Assembly: GCF_014205335.1 (NCBI RefSeq)
Contig: NZ_JACHNH010000001.1
Location: forward strand, 5,202,501 to 5,266,500
From: Amorphoplanes digitatis
GTDB lineage: Bacteria; Actinomycetota; Actinomycetes; Mycobacteriales; Micromonosporaceae
Reading direction: 5' to 3'
Length of the DNA stretch: 64,000 nucleotides
Below are positions 18,614-27,204 of the stretch, piece by piece (the first letter of the stretch is position 1; each line of letters begins with the position of its first letter). The notes beneath the pieces were generated by a model. The model was not told the DNA's origin. It saw nothing but the letters and a program-made list of their open reading frames with translations, and ran no database searches. The position numbers and the translations under genes were made by a program.

Positions 18614-21600
18614 ATGGACGCGAGGCGATTGCTCACCAAGGTGAGCTTCGGACTGCTCGGAGCGGCGGTGATCGTTGTCGGCACGCCGAACGCGGTGTAC
18701 GCGGCCGCGCCGGCTGCACCGACGAGCTTTACGGTCGCCCGCGCGGGCGACGACGTCAAGAAGATCAACGTGGGCTGGAAGGCGGTCCCCGGCGCGCACC
18801 ACTACGTCGTCGAGAGCGTCGCCGGCAACGTCGAGACTGTCGTCAACGTGCCGTCCACGAGCCTGAGCTACACGGTCGACGCGCCCGACGTGTGCAGCAA
18901 CTACAAGATCCGCGTTGGCGCGGCCGACGCCGCCGGTAACACCTCCAGCACCACGTACTGGACCCTCAAGTCGCTGGCCCCGACCTACGTCGGCGGCGTG
19001 GTGAACGGGCGCGAGGACAACGGCACGACCGTCACCGAGTCGTGGACCGCTCCCTCCTGGGGCGGCTACACCCCGCTGACCGGCTACCACGTCGTCTTCA
19101 CCCGCATCAGCGACGGTGTCGTGCTTGTCGACAAGACCACCAAGGACACCACGTTCCGCTACGAGGGCGCCGACCCGGCCCGCGTCTACAACCTCTCCGT
19201 CACCTCCGCGAACGAGTTCGGCGAGTGCGCGACGGCCAAGTCGACGATCGACCGGTACCGCCCGGCCGACCCGACCGGCCTGGTCCTCCAGCGCCGCGCG
19301 GACGCCGCGGGCACCGTCGAACTGGTGTGGCAGCCGGCCCCGTCCGGCCCCGCGCCCACCTACTACCTGGTGAGCTACGGCACCGACAAGATCACCAAGT
19401 CGCTGCGGGTCGACGCGCCGGCCACCTCGGCCACGCTCACCCTCGACATCGCCAAGTCGTGGATGGTCGAGGTCCGGGCCTACAACGCGATCGGCGGCAG
19501 CAACGCGGTGACCGGCACGGTGCCCGTCTGGGTGCCCACGACCACGCCGGCACCGACCCCGCCGACGAGCCAGCCGACCCCGCCCGTCACGCCCGGCGAC
19601 CCCACGCCGAGCGCCCCCGCGGCGACCGACCCGGCGGAGACGCCCGGCACCCCGGCGACCGAGCCCGCCGACGGCTCGACCACGAGCACGACGACCGTGA
19701 ACACCGGCAACGACCGGACGCCTCCGACGATCACCACCACGCTCTCGGTGGCGCCGAAGAACGGCTGGTTCCACACGCCCGTCACGATCCACTTCACCTG
19801 CACCGACAGCGGTAGCGCGATCGCGACCTGCCCGGCCGACCTGCTCGCGGACAAGGACGGGGTGAGCCAGCGCTTCTCCGGCACCGCCGCGGACGCCGCC
19901 GGCAACACCGCCACCGTCACGCAGGCGCTGAGCATCGACCAGACGCCGCCCGTGGTCGTCACCAACGTCTCCGGCACCAAGGGCACCGACGGCTGGTACA
20001 CCTCCGCGCCGTCGATCACCTTCACCTGCACCGACACCGTCTCGGGCCAGAACACCGTCTCCGTCTGCCCGACCGGCACCACGGTCACCAAGGACGGCGC
20101 CAACCAGAAGTTCACCGGCACCGCGTGGGACAAGGCGGGCAACTTCGCCACCGACACCGTGACCATCAGCGTCGACCGGGTGGCCCCGGTCATCACCGCG
20201 ACCGTCACCGGCGACACCAACGCCGACGGCTGGTACACCACCGCGCCGACCGTCCACTTCACCTGCACCGACACGGGCTCCGGCGTCGCGGACTGCCCCG
20301 AGGACCGCAAGGTCACCAAGGACGACGTGAGCCAGGAGATCACCGGCACCGTTGTCGACAAGGCCGGCAACAGCGCGTCCACCTCGGTGACCCTGAGCGT
20401 CGACCAGGCCGCCCCGTCGATCGCCGCCACCGTGATCGGTACGGCGAGCGAGGACGGCTGGTACAAGTCCAACCCCACCGTCCACTTCACCTGTGACGAC
20501 GCCGGCTCCGGCATCGCCACCTGCCCGGCCGACGTGACCGTGAACGGCGAGGGCGCGGACCAGGCCGTCACCGGCACCTCGGTCGACCGTGCCGGCAACA
20601 CCTCCACCACGACCGTGCTCGTCGACGTGGACCGCACCGCCCCGGTGATCACCGCGACGGTGGCCGGCGCCGCGAACGCCGACGGCTGGTACACCGCCGC
20701 GACGACCGTCCACTTCACCTGCACCGACACGGGCTCCGGCATCGCGGTCTGCCCCGAGGACACCGAGGTGACCGAGGACGGCAAGGCGCAGACCCTCAGC
20801 GGCATCGCCGTCGACCGGGCCGGCAACACCGCCGAGGCCTCGGTGACGCTGAACGCCGATCTGACCGCGCCCGAGATCACCGCGACGGTGATCGGCGACG
20901 CGAACGCCGACGGCTGGTACAAGACCGCACCGACCGTCCACTTCACCTGCACCGACGCGGCCGCCGGCATCGCCAGCTGCCCGGCGGACGCCCCCGTCGA
21001 CCTGGAGGGCACGAGCAAGGTCGTCGCGGGTACCGCGGTGGACAAGGTCGGCCACGTCAAGACCGCCTCCGTCACGCTGAACGTCGACCGGACCGCCCCG
21101 GCGATCAAGGCGACGGTCGTGGAGACGGCGAACGCCGGCGGCTGGTACAAGACCGCACCGACCGTCCACTTCACCTGCACCGACACGGGCTCCGGCATCG
21201 CCACCTGCCCGGCCGACACGACGGTGACCACGAACGGCGCCGCCCAGAAGATCAGCGGTACGGCCGTCGACAAGGCGGGCAACACCGCCACCGCCGCGGT
21301 CAGCGTCAACGTCGACCTGGTGGCACCGGAGATCGCCGCGACGGTGGACGGCACGAAGAACGCCGCCGGCTGGTACAAGACCGCACCGACCGTGCGTTAC
21401 GCCTGCACCGACACGGTCTCCGCCGTGGCCGCCTGCCCCGCCGCCAAGGCGGTCACCACCGAGGGCGCCGCCATCAGCGTGGCGGGCACGGGCACCGACA
21501 AGGCCGGCAACGGCACCACCAGCACGCTGGCGCTCAACGTCGACAAGACCGCACCGGCGGTGTCGGTGGCCGGCGTGACCAACGGGGCCAGGTACGGCGC

Positions 21601-21991
21601 CGAGGGCGTGCCGTCCGCCACCTGCCGCACCGCGGACCAGGTCTCGGGCGTCGCCACCGAGGCGACGGCGACCACCAGCAACAACGACCTCGGCGTGCAC
21701 ACCGTGGTCTGCTCGGGCGGCGTCGACAAGGCGGGCAACGCCGCCGCGCCGGTGTCGGTCAGCTACACGGTCCAGGCGAGCGACGCCTGGCTGCTCAAGC
21801 TGACGCGTGAGTACCTGGGCAGCGGCCAGGATGCGGCGCTCAAGGACTTCGAGTCGGCCCTGGCCAAGAACAACTACTCGAACTACCGCGCCAAGGTCAT
21901 CGTCAACTCGGTCGGCAAGAACCCGCCGCTGAGCGCCGGTGAGGCCGCGACGCTGCTCTACTGGTCCGTGGTTCTGGACCTGCGTAACTGA
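18614..21991 (+). CDS. Secreted multi-domain Fn3 / Ig-like repeat protein
   Basis: The 1125-residue product has a signal peptide (about 1-34, ending AVYAAAPA), three fibronectin-III-like domains (about 35-300), a Pro/Thr/Ala-rich linker (about 305-365), and then nine Ig-like repeats of about 75-78 residues. The repeats carry the signature DGWYxxxPTVHFTCTD...CP...G.AxDxAGN and end in V/D-xxAP. Most repeats contain a Cys pair that could close a disulfide. A final 70-residue region (LLKLTREYLGSGQDAALKDF) ends the protein. GAAGAGG precedes the ATG. It is probably a cell-surface or matrix adhesin/structural protein; no enzyme motif is visible. A terminator hairpin follows. Confidence 0.85.
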   Translation: MDARRLLTKVSFGLLGAAVIVVGTPNAVYAAAPAAPTSFTVARAGDDVKKINVGWKAVPGAHHYVVESVAGNVETVVNVPSTSLSYTVDAPDVCSNYKIRVGAADAAGNTSSTTYWTLKSLAPTYVGGVVNGREDNGTTVTESWTAPSWGGYTPLTGYHVVFTRISDGVVLVDKTTKDTTFRYEGADPARVYNLSVTSANEFGECATAKSTIDRYRPADPTGLVLQRRADAAGTVELVWQPAPSGPAPTYYLVSYGTDKITKSLRVDAPATSATLTLDIAKSWMVEVRAYNAIGGSNAVTGTVPVWVPTTTPAPTPPTSQPTPPVTPGDPTPSAPAATDPAETPGTPATEPADGSTTSTTTVNTGNDRTPPTITTTLSVAPKNGWFHTPVTIHFTCTDSGSAIATCPADLLADKDGVSQRFSGTAADAAGNTATVTQALSIDQTPPVVVTNVSGTKGTDGWYTSAPSITFTCTDTVSGQNTVSVCPTGTTVTKDGANQKFTGTAWDKAGNFATDTVTISVDRVAPVITATVTGDTNADGWYTTAPTVHFTCTDTGSGVADCPEDRKVTKDDVSQEITGTVVDKAGNSASTSVTLSVDQAAPSIAATVIGTASEDGWYKSNPTVHFTCDDAGSGIATCPADVTVNGEGADQAVTGTSVDRAGNTSTTTVLVDVDRTAPVITATVAGAANADGWYTAATTVHFTCTDTGSGIAVCPEDTEVTEDGKAQTLSGIAVDRAGNTAEASVTLNADLTAPEITATVIGDANADGWYKTAPTVHFTCTDAAAGIASCPADAPVDLEGTSKVVAGTAVDKVGHVKTASVTLNVDRTAPAIKATVVETANAGGWYKTAPTVHFTCTDTGSGIATCPADTTVTTNGAAQKISGTAVDKAGNTATAAVSVNVDLVAPEIAATVDGTKNAAGWYKTAPTVRYACTDTVSAVAACPAAKAVTTEGAAISVAGTGTDKAGNGTTSTLALNVDKTAPAVSVAGVTNGARYGAEGVPSATCRTADQVSGVATEATATTSNNDLGVHTVVCSGGVDKAGNAAAPVSVSYTVQASDAWLLKLTREYLGSGQDAALKDFESALAKNNYSNYRAKVIVNSVGKNPPLSAGEAATLLYWSVVLDLRN
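19725..21560 (+). repeat. About 228-bp in-frame tandem repeats encoding Ig-like domains
   Basis: Eight full copies and a diverged ninth are seen within the secreted protein gene. Near-identical blocks such as ACCGTCCACTTCACCTGCAC recur at about 228-bp steps (for example near 20248, 20704, 20932 and 21160). The high DNA similarity of the middle copies points to recent expansion or gene conversion. Confidence 0.85.
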
Positions 21992-22009
21992 CCGAACCGA
22001 TGAATCGCA

Positions 22010-22040
22010 AGGGCCGGGGCTCGACATGAGCCCCGGCCCT
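22010..22040. terminator. Bidirectional hairpin terminator
   Basis: Perfect 12-bp arms (22010-22021 and 22029-22040) with a seven-base loop lie between the convergent repeat-protein and glutamate decarboxylase genes. Confidence 0.8.
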
Positions 22041-22060
22041 CGCGCATGCCGGGGGCCGGC

Positions 22061-23422
22061 TCAGTGACCGGAGCCCGTGACGATCTTGCGTCGCTCGGAC
22101 TCGTGCGCGCCGCCCTTCTTCGCGAGCGTGGCGCACGCCGCGGCGATGTCGCGGGCGAGCGTATCGACGTGCTCGCGGCACATCGTCTCCTTGACCAGCG
22201 CCCGCATTATCGTCACCTCCTGCGCGTCCGGCGGGAGGGTGTACGCCGGCACCATCCAGCCGCGCTCGGCCGAGAGCTGCCAGGCGATGTCGAACTCGTC
22301 GAAACCGTTGTCGGCGGCGAGGCGGAACGCCACCAGCGGTAGCTGCTCGTCATGGAAACCGATCAGCTCGAACAGGCCCATCGCCGTCAGCTGCTCGCCG
22401 AGTGCCCGGGCGTTGGTCTGCATGTTCTTCAGGACGTAGGTGTATCCGGCCCGGCCGTACCGCACGAGGTTGTAATACTGGGCCAGCACCATCGACGAGC
22501 CGGTGGAGAAGTTCAGGGTGAACGTCGAGTCGGTCTTTCCCAGGTAGTTCTCCTTGAAGACGAGTTCCTCGGCCAGGTCGGCCGTCTCGCGGAAGATCAG
22601 CCAGCCGATTCCCGGGTAGACGAGGCCGAACTTGTGCCCGGAGACGTTGATCGAGCGGACCTGCTCGAGGCGGAAGTCCCAGGCCGAGTCGGGATAGAGG
22701 AAGGGCCACACGAACCCTCCGCTGGCGGCGTCCACGTGCAGCGGCACGTCGATCCCGCGCTCGCCCTTGATCCGCACCAGCAGGTCGTTGATGCCGACGA
22801 TGTCGTCCTTGTGCCCGGTGAAGGTGGTGCCGAGCACGGCCGCGACGCCGATCGTGTTCTCGTCGATGCGTCCCTCGATGTCCTCGGGGCCGATCGTGTA
22901 CTTGCCGGGCCGCAGCGGCACGATCCGCGGCTCGACGTCGAAGTAGCGGCAGAACTTCTCCCAGACCACGTGCACGTCGCCGCCGAAGACGAGGTTGGGG
23001 TTCGCGGTCGCGCTACCGCGCCGTTTGCGCCAGTTCCACTTGAGCGAGAGGCCGCCGAGCATGATCGCCTCGGAGGAGCCCTGCGTGCGCGCGCCGGTCG
23101 TCTCGCCCGGCGCGTGGTAGAGGTCGGCGAGCATCCGGATGCAGCGCTGCTCGATCTCGGCGGTGCGCGGATACTCCGCGTGGTCGATGAAGTTGCGGTG
23201 CAGGTTCGCGGCGATGATCCGCTGCGCCTCCGGCTCCATCCAGGTCGTGACGAAGGTCGCCAGGTTCCGCGTCGGATCCCCCTCGAGCGCCAGGTCCTCG
23301 ACGACGAGGCGGAACGCGTCCTGCGCGGACATGCCCGTCGCCGGGAACTCCCGGGACGGCACCTCCGTGGTGATGAACCGGTTGCCGAACAAGGCGGCGT
23401 CGGCCTCGGATATGGCGGTCAT
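22061..23422 (-). CDS. gadB: Glutamate decarboxylase
   Basis: The 453-residue PLP enzyme converts glutamate to GABA and CO2, consuming a proton in the cytosol. The family hallmarks are QGSSEAIMLGGLS (about 114-126), DAASGGFVWPF (231-241) and the Schiff-base lysine K264 in SINVSGHKFGLVYPG. Its length matches the bacterial GadA/B family. The ATG at 23422 overlaps the stop of the upstream membrane-protein gene (ATGA), so the two are translationally coupled. No GABA antiporter is adjacent. The role could be acid resistance or GABA supply; which one applies cannot be decided here. Confidence 0.95.
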   Translation of the reverse strand: MTAISEADAALFGNRFITTEVPSREFPATGMSAQDAFRLVVEDLALEGDPTRNLATFVTTWMEPEAQRIIAANLHRNFIDHAEYPRTAEIEQRCIRMLADLYHAPGETTGARTQGSSEAIMLGGLSLKWNWRKRRGSATANPNLVFGGDVHVVWEKFCRYFDVEPRIVPLRPGKYTIGPEDIEGRIDENTIGVAAVLGTTFTGHKDDIVGINDLLVRIKGERGIDVPLHVDAASGGFVWPFLYPDSAWDFRLEQVRSINVSGHKFGLVYPGIGWLIFRETADLAEELVFKENYLGKTDSTFTLNFSTGSSMVLAQYYNLVRYGRAGYTYVLKNMQTNARALGEQLTAMGLFELIGFHDEQLPLVAFRLAADNGFDEFDIAWQLSAERGWMVPAYTLPPDAQEVTIMRALVKETMCREHVDTLARDIAAACATLAKKGGAHESERRKIVTGSGH

Positions 23423-24135
23423 TCGCTCTCCTGTCGTTCAGGCGCCGGGCGGACCCGGCGCTGCCGGACGGCCCGTCTCCAGGCCGGGAACATCAGTACG
23501 GCCCCGGCCAGGAAGCACAGCGCGCCGAGCAGCGTGCCGGCGACGGCGAGCCGTTCGTCGAGCGTGTCGCCGGTGCCGGGAAGGACGTAGCTGGCCAGGG
23601 CGGACGCCATGAAGAAGATGGATCCGACCATGTTCAGCCACGCGACGGTCCACGGAAGTGACCGCGGCCGCCAGGACCAGAGGCTCCCGACCGCGAGGAT
23701 GCCGAAGACGCTCGACACCAGGAAGAGCGTCGATCCCACGGCGTCCGGCCGCCACACCCGCCGGTCCTGCGCCTGCACCGAGGCGTTCTGCACCAGGGCT
23801 GCGAGGGTGCTCATGTTGAAGAACAGCGTCCCGGCGAACTGCGTGATCGCCGCGAGCCAGCCCCGGTCGTCCGGCCGCCGGCGCCAGAGCGTCACGGGCT
23901 GCGGCACGTGCTGCCCGCTCTCGTCGACATCGGTCATCGCCGGGGTCTGCGCCTGCAGGAGTTGCAGGTACGACGCCGAGGTGAAGAAGATCGAGCCGAC
24001 GAAGTAGGTGAGTGCGTCGCCGACTCCCCCGACCGCGTCGCTGTAGGCCGGCACCGAGCCCAGCACGAAGCAGGACGAGCCCACGATGAACAGGCTCGCG
24101 GTCGCCGCGTTGAGGCGCACCGGCCGCATCCTCAT
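23419..24135 (-). CDS. Six-helix membrane protein, YrhK-like, coupled to glutamate decarboxylase
   Basis: The protein of about 238 residues starts at ATG 24135 with AAGGAG four bases upstream. It has six hydrophobic segments in two similar halves, each containing an F-x-x-G-S pattern (ASLFIVGSSCFVLGS, VGSIFFTSASYLQ, STLFLVSSVFGILA, VGSIFFMASALAS). This repeated motif resembles YrhK-domain proteins, an uncharacterised membrane family. Because its stop overlaps the gadB start, a functional link to glutamate/GABA or acid stress is plausible but not proven. It has no transporter signature that I recognise. Confidence 0.7.
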   Translation of the reverse strand: MRMRPVRLNAATASLFIVGSSCFVLGSVPAYSDAVGGVGDALTYFVGSIFFTSASYLQLLQAQTPAMTDVDESGQHVPQPVTLWRRRPDDRGWLAAITQFAGTLFFNMSTLAALVQNASVQAQDRRVWRPDAVGSTLFLVSSVFGILAVGSLWSWRPRSLPWTVAWLNMVGSIFFMASALASYVLPGTGDTLDERLAVAGTLLGALCFLAGAVLMFPAWRRAVRQRRVRPAPERQESE

Positions 24136-24428
24136 GACGCTCCTTCGGTAGGGCCAGGGTTCCAGCCTCACCCGTGACCCCGATCCCGCGACTCATCCGC
24201 TCGGGATGATTCTGTATTCGTCGGCGTATCACGACAGCCGTGCGATTGCACGGGAGCATTCAATTCACGTTTGCCCAGGTCAGGCCGAGATAAAAGGCTG
24301 TTCGAGCATATTTCCAATGCGATAACCGTAGACAATGCGGCCCGGAATCATTCCGTGTAAACGGCGGACAGCCGGCGGTGGGACATGGTCCGATATGCGA
24401 GCAATAGGACTGCCTCAGAAGGGGAGAC
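24136..24428. other. Divergent intergenic region, relatively AT-rich, no gene seen
   Basis: These 293 bases separate the minus-strand membrane-protein gene from the plus-strand Gly/Tyr-rich gene. The stretch 24200-24350 is clearly richer in A+T than its surroundings and should hold both promoters. No coding frame with a plausible start and actinomycete codon use is visible, and I could not assign -35/-10 pairs with confidence. Confidence 0.5.
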
Positions 24429-24740
24429 ATGAACAAGGCAACACGGATGGCGGCGATGGGCCTCGGCCTGCTCGCCGCCGCGACGCTCGGCACGGGACCG
24501 GCTCAGGCTTCGCCCTCGACCGGACACACGGCCCCGAACAGCTCGGTCGCGAGCGGGCAGTACGACGGCTGGGACGAGGACGACGGGCTGTACAACCCGT
24601 ACTGGCCCGGCGGCTATGGCTACGGCGGCGGCTACGGCGGGTTCGGCGACGGCGGGTACCCGGACGGCTTCGGCGACGGCTACGGCGACGGCTACGGCCC
24701 CGGCCTCGGCGAGGACTACGGCGACAGCCTCCAGATCTAG
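24429..24740 (+). CDS. Small secreted Gly/Tyr/Asp-rich protein
   Basis: The 103-residue product starts at ATG 24429 behind GAAGGGGAG. A signal peptide (about 1-28, MNKATRMAAMGLGLLAAATL... ending AQA) is followed by a low-complexity mature part with YG, GDGY and GFGDG repeats from about residue 58. No Cys is present. The composition resembles small structural or matrix-like secreted peptides, but I recognise no family and no function can be assigned. It stands alone between a divergent promoter region and a hairpin terminator. Confidence 0.72.
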   Translation: MNKATRMAAMGLGLLAAATLGTGPAQASPSTGHTAPNSSVASGQYDGWDEDDGLYNPYWPGGYGYGGGYGGFGDGGYPDGFGDGYGDGYGPGLGEDYGDSLQI

Positions 24741-24769
24741 CCGATCGGGTACCACCGAATAGCGTGACG

Positions 24770-24814
24770 AATCAATTGCGGGCCACACCTGTCGGGTGTG
24801 ACCCGCGATTGATT
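24770..24814 (+). terminator. Imperfect hairpin between secreted peptide and padR genes
   Basis: An AATCAAT-GCGGG-CACACC arm pairs with GGGTGTG-CCCGC-ATTGATT with a few single mismatches and a four-base loop. It lies 30 bases after the stop and is a probable terminator. Its 3' arm overlaps the likely -35 of the padR promoter. Confidence 0.6.
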
Positions 24815-24827
24815 TCCGCTCCGGGCG

Positions 24828-24853
24828 TTGCTATGCAACGAGTTGCATAGCAA
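24828..24853 (+). promoter_or_regulatory. PadR-type operator palindrome over the -10 region
   Basis: Two perfect 12-base arms (TTGCTATGCAAC at 24828-24839 and its reverse complement at 24842-24853) are separated by GA. The core ATGCAA...TTGCAT matches the ATGnnn...nnnCAT style of PadR sites. A plausible -35 TTGATT (24809-24814) and -10 TATGCA (24832-24837), 17 bases apart, place the palindrome on the promoter of the padR gene, suggesting autorepression. Confidence 0.75.
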
Positions 24854-24862
24854 GATGCCTCC

Positions 24863-25414
24863 ATGGCCCTGGAGCACGCGATACTGGTCTCCCTGCTGGA
24901 GCAGCCCGGGTCCGGATACGAGCTGGCCCGGCGCTTCGAGCGGTCCATCGGCCGCTTCTGGACCGCGACGCATCAGCAGATCTACCACGTCCTCAAGCGG
25001 ATGGAGACCGACGGCTGGGTCACGGCCGTCGAGATCGGCCAGGGTGGGCGGCCCGACAAGCGGTCCTGGTCTGTTGCCGCGCCGGGCCGGGACGTGCTCA
25101 CCGCGTGGCTGCGGGCACCGGTGCAGCCGGAGGCGGTCCGCCACGAGCTGGCCGTCAAGATCCGCGGGGCCGCGTTCGACGACGCCGGCGGGCGCGCGGC
25201 GCTGATCACCGAGGTCGAGCGCTACCGCGCCACCCACGAGGACACCCTCGACCGCTACCTGACCGGCGAGCGCCGGGACTTCCCCGACGCCGGCACCCTC
25301 GACACCGGGCAACGCCTCCAGCACGTGGTGCTGCGCGGCGGCATCGCGTACGAGCGGATGGTGCTCGACTGGCTCGACGACGTCCTCGCCACGCTCCGCG
25401 GCCTCGACCGCTGA
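24863..25414 (+). CDS. PadR-family transcriptional regulator
   Basis: The 183-residue protein has the PadR winged helix at the N-terminus (MALEHAILVSLLEQPGSGYELARRF, then THQQIYHVLKRMETDGWV) and a C-terminal Vir-like helical dimerisation region (ERYRATHEDTLDRYL). It is a cytosolic DNA-binding repressor that typically responds to a small phenolic or lipophilic ligand. Its own operator palindrome begins 35 bases upstream of the ATG. The acyl-CoA dehydrogenase-like gene follows 46 bases later on the same strand and is the likely target. The ligand is unknown. Confidence 0.92.
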   Translation: MALEHAILVSLLEQPGSGYELARRFERSIGRFWTATHQQIYHVLKRMETDGWVTAVEIGQGGRPDKRSWSVAAPGRDVLTAWLRAPVQPEAVRHELAVKIRGAAFDDAGGRAALITEVERYRATHEDTLDRYLTGERRDFPDAGTLDTGQRLQHVVLRGGIAYERMVLDWLDDVLATLRGLDR

Positions 25415-25460
25415 CCTCTACACCCACCCGTCACCCGCCCGGAGGAAGGGGAACGCCGTC

Positions 25461-27179
25461 ATGGCGAACTCGCTGCTGTTCAACCCGCACACCTACGATC
25501 CCGCGCACCTCGACGCCGAGACCCGCAGGCTGCTGCGCGCCACCATCGACTTCTTCGAGAACCGCGGTAAGAAGGAGCTCCTGGGCAGCTACATCGACCG
25601 GGCCTGGTACGGCGACTTCCTGGACTTCGCCGCCAAGGAAGGCCTGTTCGCGACGTTCCTGACCCCGGCGGCCGACGGCGACGAACCCGCCAAGCGGTGG
25701 GACACCGCCCGCAACGCGGCCCTGAGCGAGATCCTCGGCTTCTACGGCCTCGGCTACTGGTACACCTGGCAGGTCACCGTCCTCGGCCTCGGCCCGGTCT
25801 GGCAGAGCGCCAACCCGGTCGCCCGGGCACACGCGGCGCGGCTGCTCACCGACGGGCACGTCATGGCGTTCGGGCTCTCCGAGCGCGGCCACGGCGCCGA
25901 CATCTACGCCACCGACATGATCCTCACCCCGGACGCCTCGGGCGGCTTCCTGGCGAGCGGCACCAAGTACTACATCGGCAACGGCAACGTCGCCGGGCTC
26001 GTGTCGGTCTTCGGCCGCCGCGCCGACGTCGACGGGCCGGACGGCTACGTCTTCTTCGCCGCCGACAGCCGGCACCCCGCGTACCACCTGGTGCAGAACG
26101 TCGTGAACGCGCAGATGTACGTCAGCGAGTTCCGGCTCGAGGACTACCCGGTACGCGAGCAGGACGTGCTGCACACCGGCCGCGCCGCGTTCGACGCCGC
26201 GCTCAACACCGTCAACGTCGGCAAGTTCAACCTCTGCACCGCCGCCATCGGCATCAGCGAGCACGCGATGTACGAGGCCGTCACCCACGCGCACCGGCGG
26301 ATGCTCTACGGCAAGCCGGTCACCGACTTCCCGCACGTGCGCCGCGAGCTCGTCGACGCGTACGCCCGGCTGGTCGCGATGAAGCTGTTCAGCGACCGCG
26401 CCGTCGACTACTTCCGGTCCGCCGGCCCCGACGACCGCCGGTACCTGCTGTTCAACCCGATGACCAAGATGAAGGTCACCACCGAGGGCGAGAAGGTCAT
26501 CGACCTGCTCTGGGACGTGATCGCCGCGAAGGGCTTCGAGGCGGACACCTACTTCGACAAGGCGGCCAAGGACATCCGCGGCCTGCCCAAGCTCGAGGGC
26601 ACCGTGCACGTCAACCTCGCGCTGATCCTCAAGTTCATGCCGAACTACCTGCTCAACCCGGCCGTGTACGCGCCGGTGCCGCCGCGCTTCGACCCGGCCG
26701 ACGACGAGTTCCTGTTCCGGCAGGGCCCGGCCCGCGGCCTCGGCGCGATCCGCTTCCACGACTGGCGCATCGCCTACGACGCGCACGCCGACCTGCCCAA
26801 CGTCGCGCGCTTCCGGGAGCAGGCCGACGGCCTGTGTGCCCTGCTGACCGGCGACGCGCCCAGCGAGGAGCAGCAGCGCGACCTGGACTTCCTGCTCGCG
26901 ATCGGCCACCTCTTCGCGCTCGTCGTCTACGGCCAGCTGATCCTGGAGCAGGCCGAGCTGTCCGGACTCGACCGGCACCTGGTCGACGAGATCTTCGCGA
27001 TCCTCGTGCAGGACTTCTCCGCGTACGCGATCGAGCTGCACGGCAAGGCCGCCACCACCGCCGAGCAGGCCGCGTGGGCGCTGGCCCAGGTCCGCCGCCC
27101 GGTGGCCGACGCGGCGCGCACCGCCGCGGTGTGGGACCAGACCGTCGCGCTCTGCGGCGCGTACGAGATGCGGCCGTAG
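25461..27179 (+). CDS. Acyl-CoA dehydrogenase-like flavoprotein
   Basis: The 572-residue protein starts at ATG 25461 behind GGAGGAAGGGG. It has the helical N-domain, a middle beta-domain with VMAFGLSERGHGADI and LASGTKYYIGNGNVAG (flavin/substrate contacts), and a C-terminal helical domain (LNTVNVGKFNLCTAAIGISEH). It is longer than typical 380-residue ACADs, with a C-terminal extension after about residue 430 of unknown role. I see no confident catalytic Glu assignment. It probably oxidises an acyl-CoA or related thioester in the cytosol using FAD. Its control by the adjacent PadR suggests induction by a specific substrate. Confidence 0.85.
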   Translation: MANSLLFNPHTYDPAHLDAETRRLLRATIDFFENRGKKELLGSYIDRAWYGDFLDFAAKEGLFATFLTPAADGDEPAKRWDTARNAALSEILGFYGLGYWYTWQVTVLGLGPVWQSANPVARAHAARLLTDGHVMAFGLSERGHGADIYATDMILTPDASGGFLASGTKYYIGNGNVAGLVSVFGRRADVDGPDGYVFFAADSRHPAYHLVQNVVNAQMYVSEFRLEDYPVREQDVLHTGRAAFDAALNTVNVGKFNLCTAAIGISEHAMYEAVTHAHRRMLYGKPVTDFPHVRRELVDAYARLVAMKLFSDRAVDYFRSAGPDDRRYLLFNPMTKMKVTTEGEKVIDLLWDVIAAKGFEADTYFDKAAKDIRGLPKLEGTVHVNLALILKFMPNYLLNPAVYAPVPPRFDPADDEFLFRQGPARGLGAIRFHDWRIAYDAHADLPNVARFREQADGLCALLTGDAPSEEQQRDLDFLLAIGHLFALVVYGQLILEQAELSGLDRHLVDEIFAILVQDFSAYAIELHGKAATTAEQAAWALAQVRRPVADAARTAAVWDQTVALCGAYEMRP

Positions 27180-27204
27180 CGGCCTGACGGCGGCCGGGCT
27201 GGGC

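Noticed and set aside
18467..22027. 1186-codon minus-strand open frame opposite the repeat protein
   Set aside because: Its apparent repeats only mirror those of the plus-strand Ig-like domains; the plus strand has a signal peptide, ribosome site and family-like repeats.
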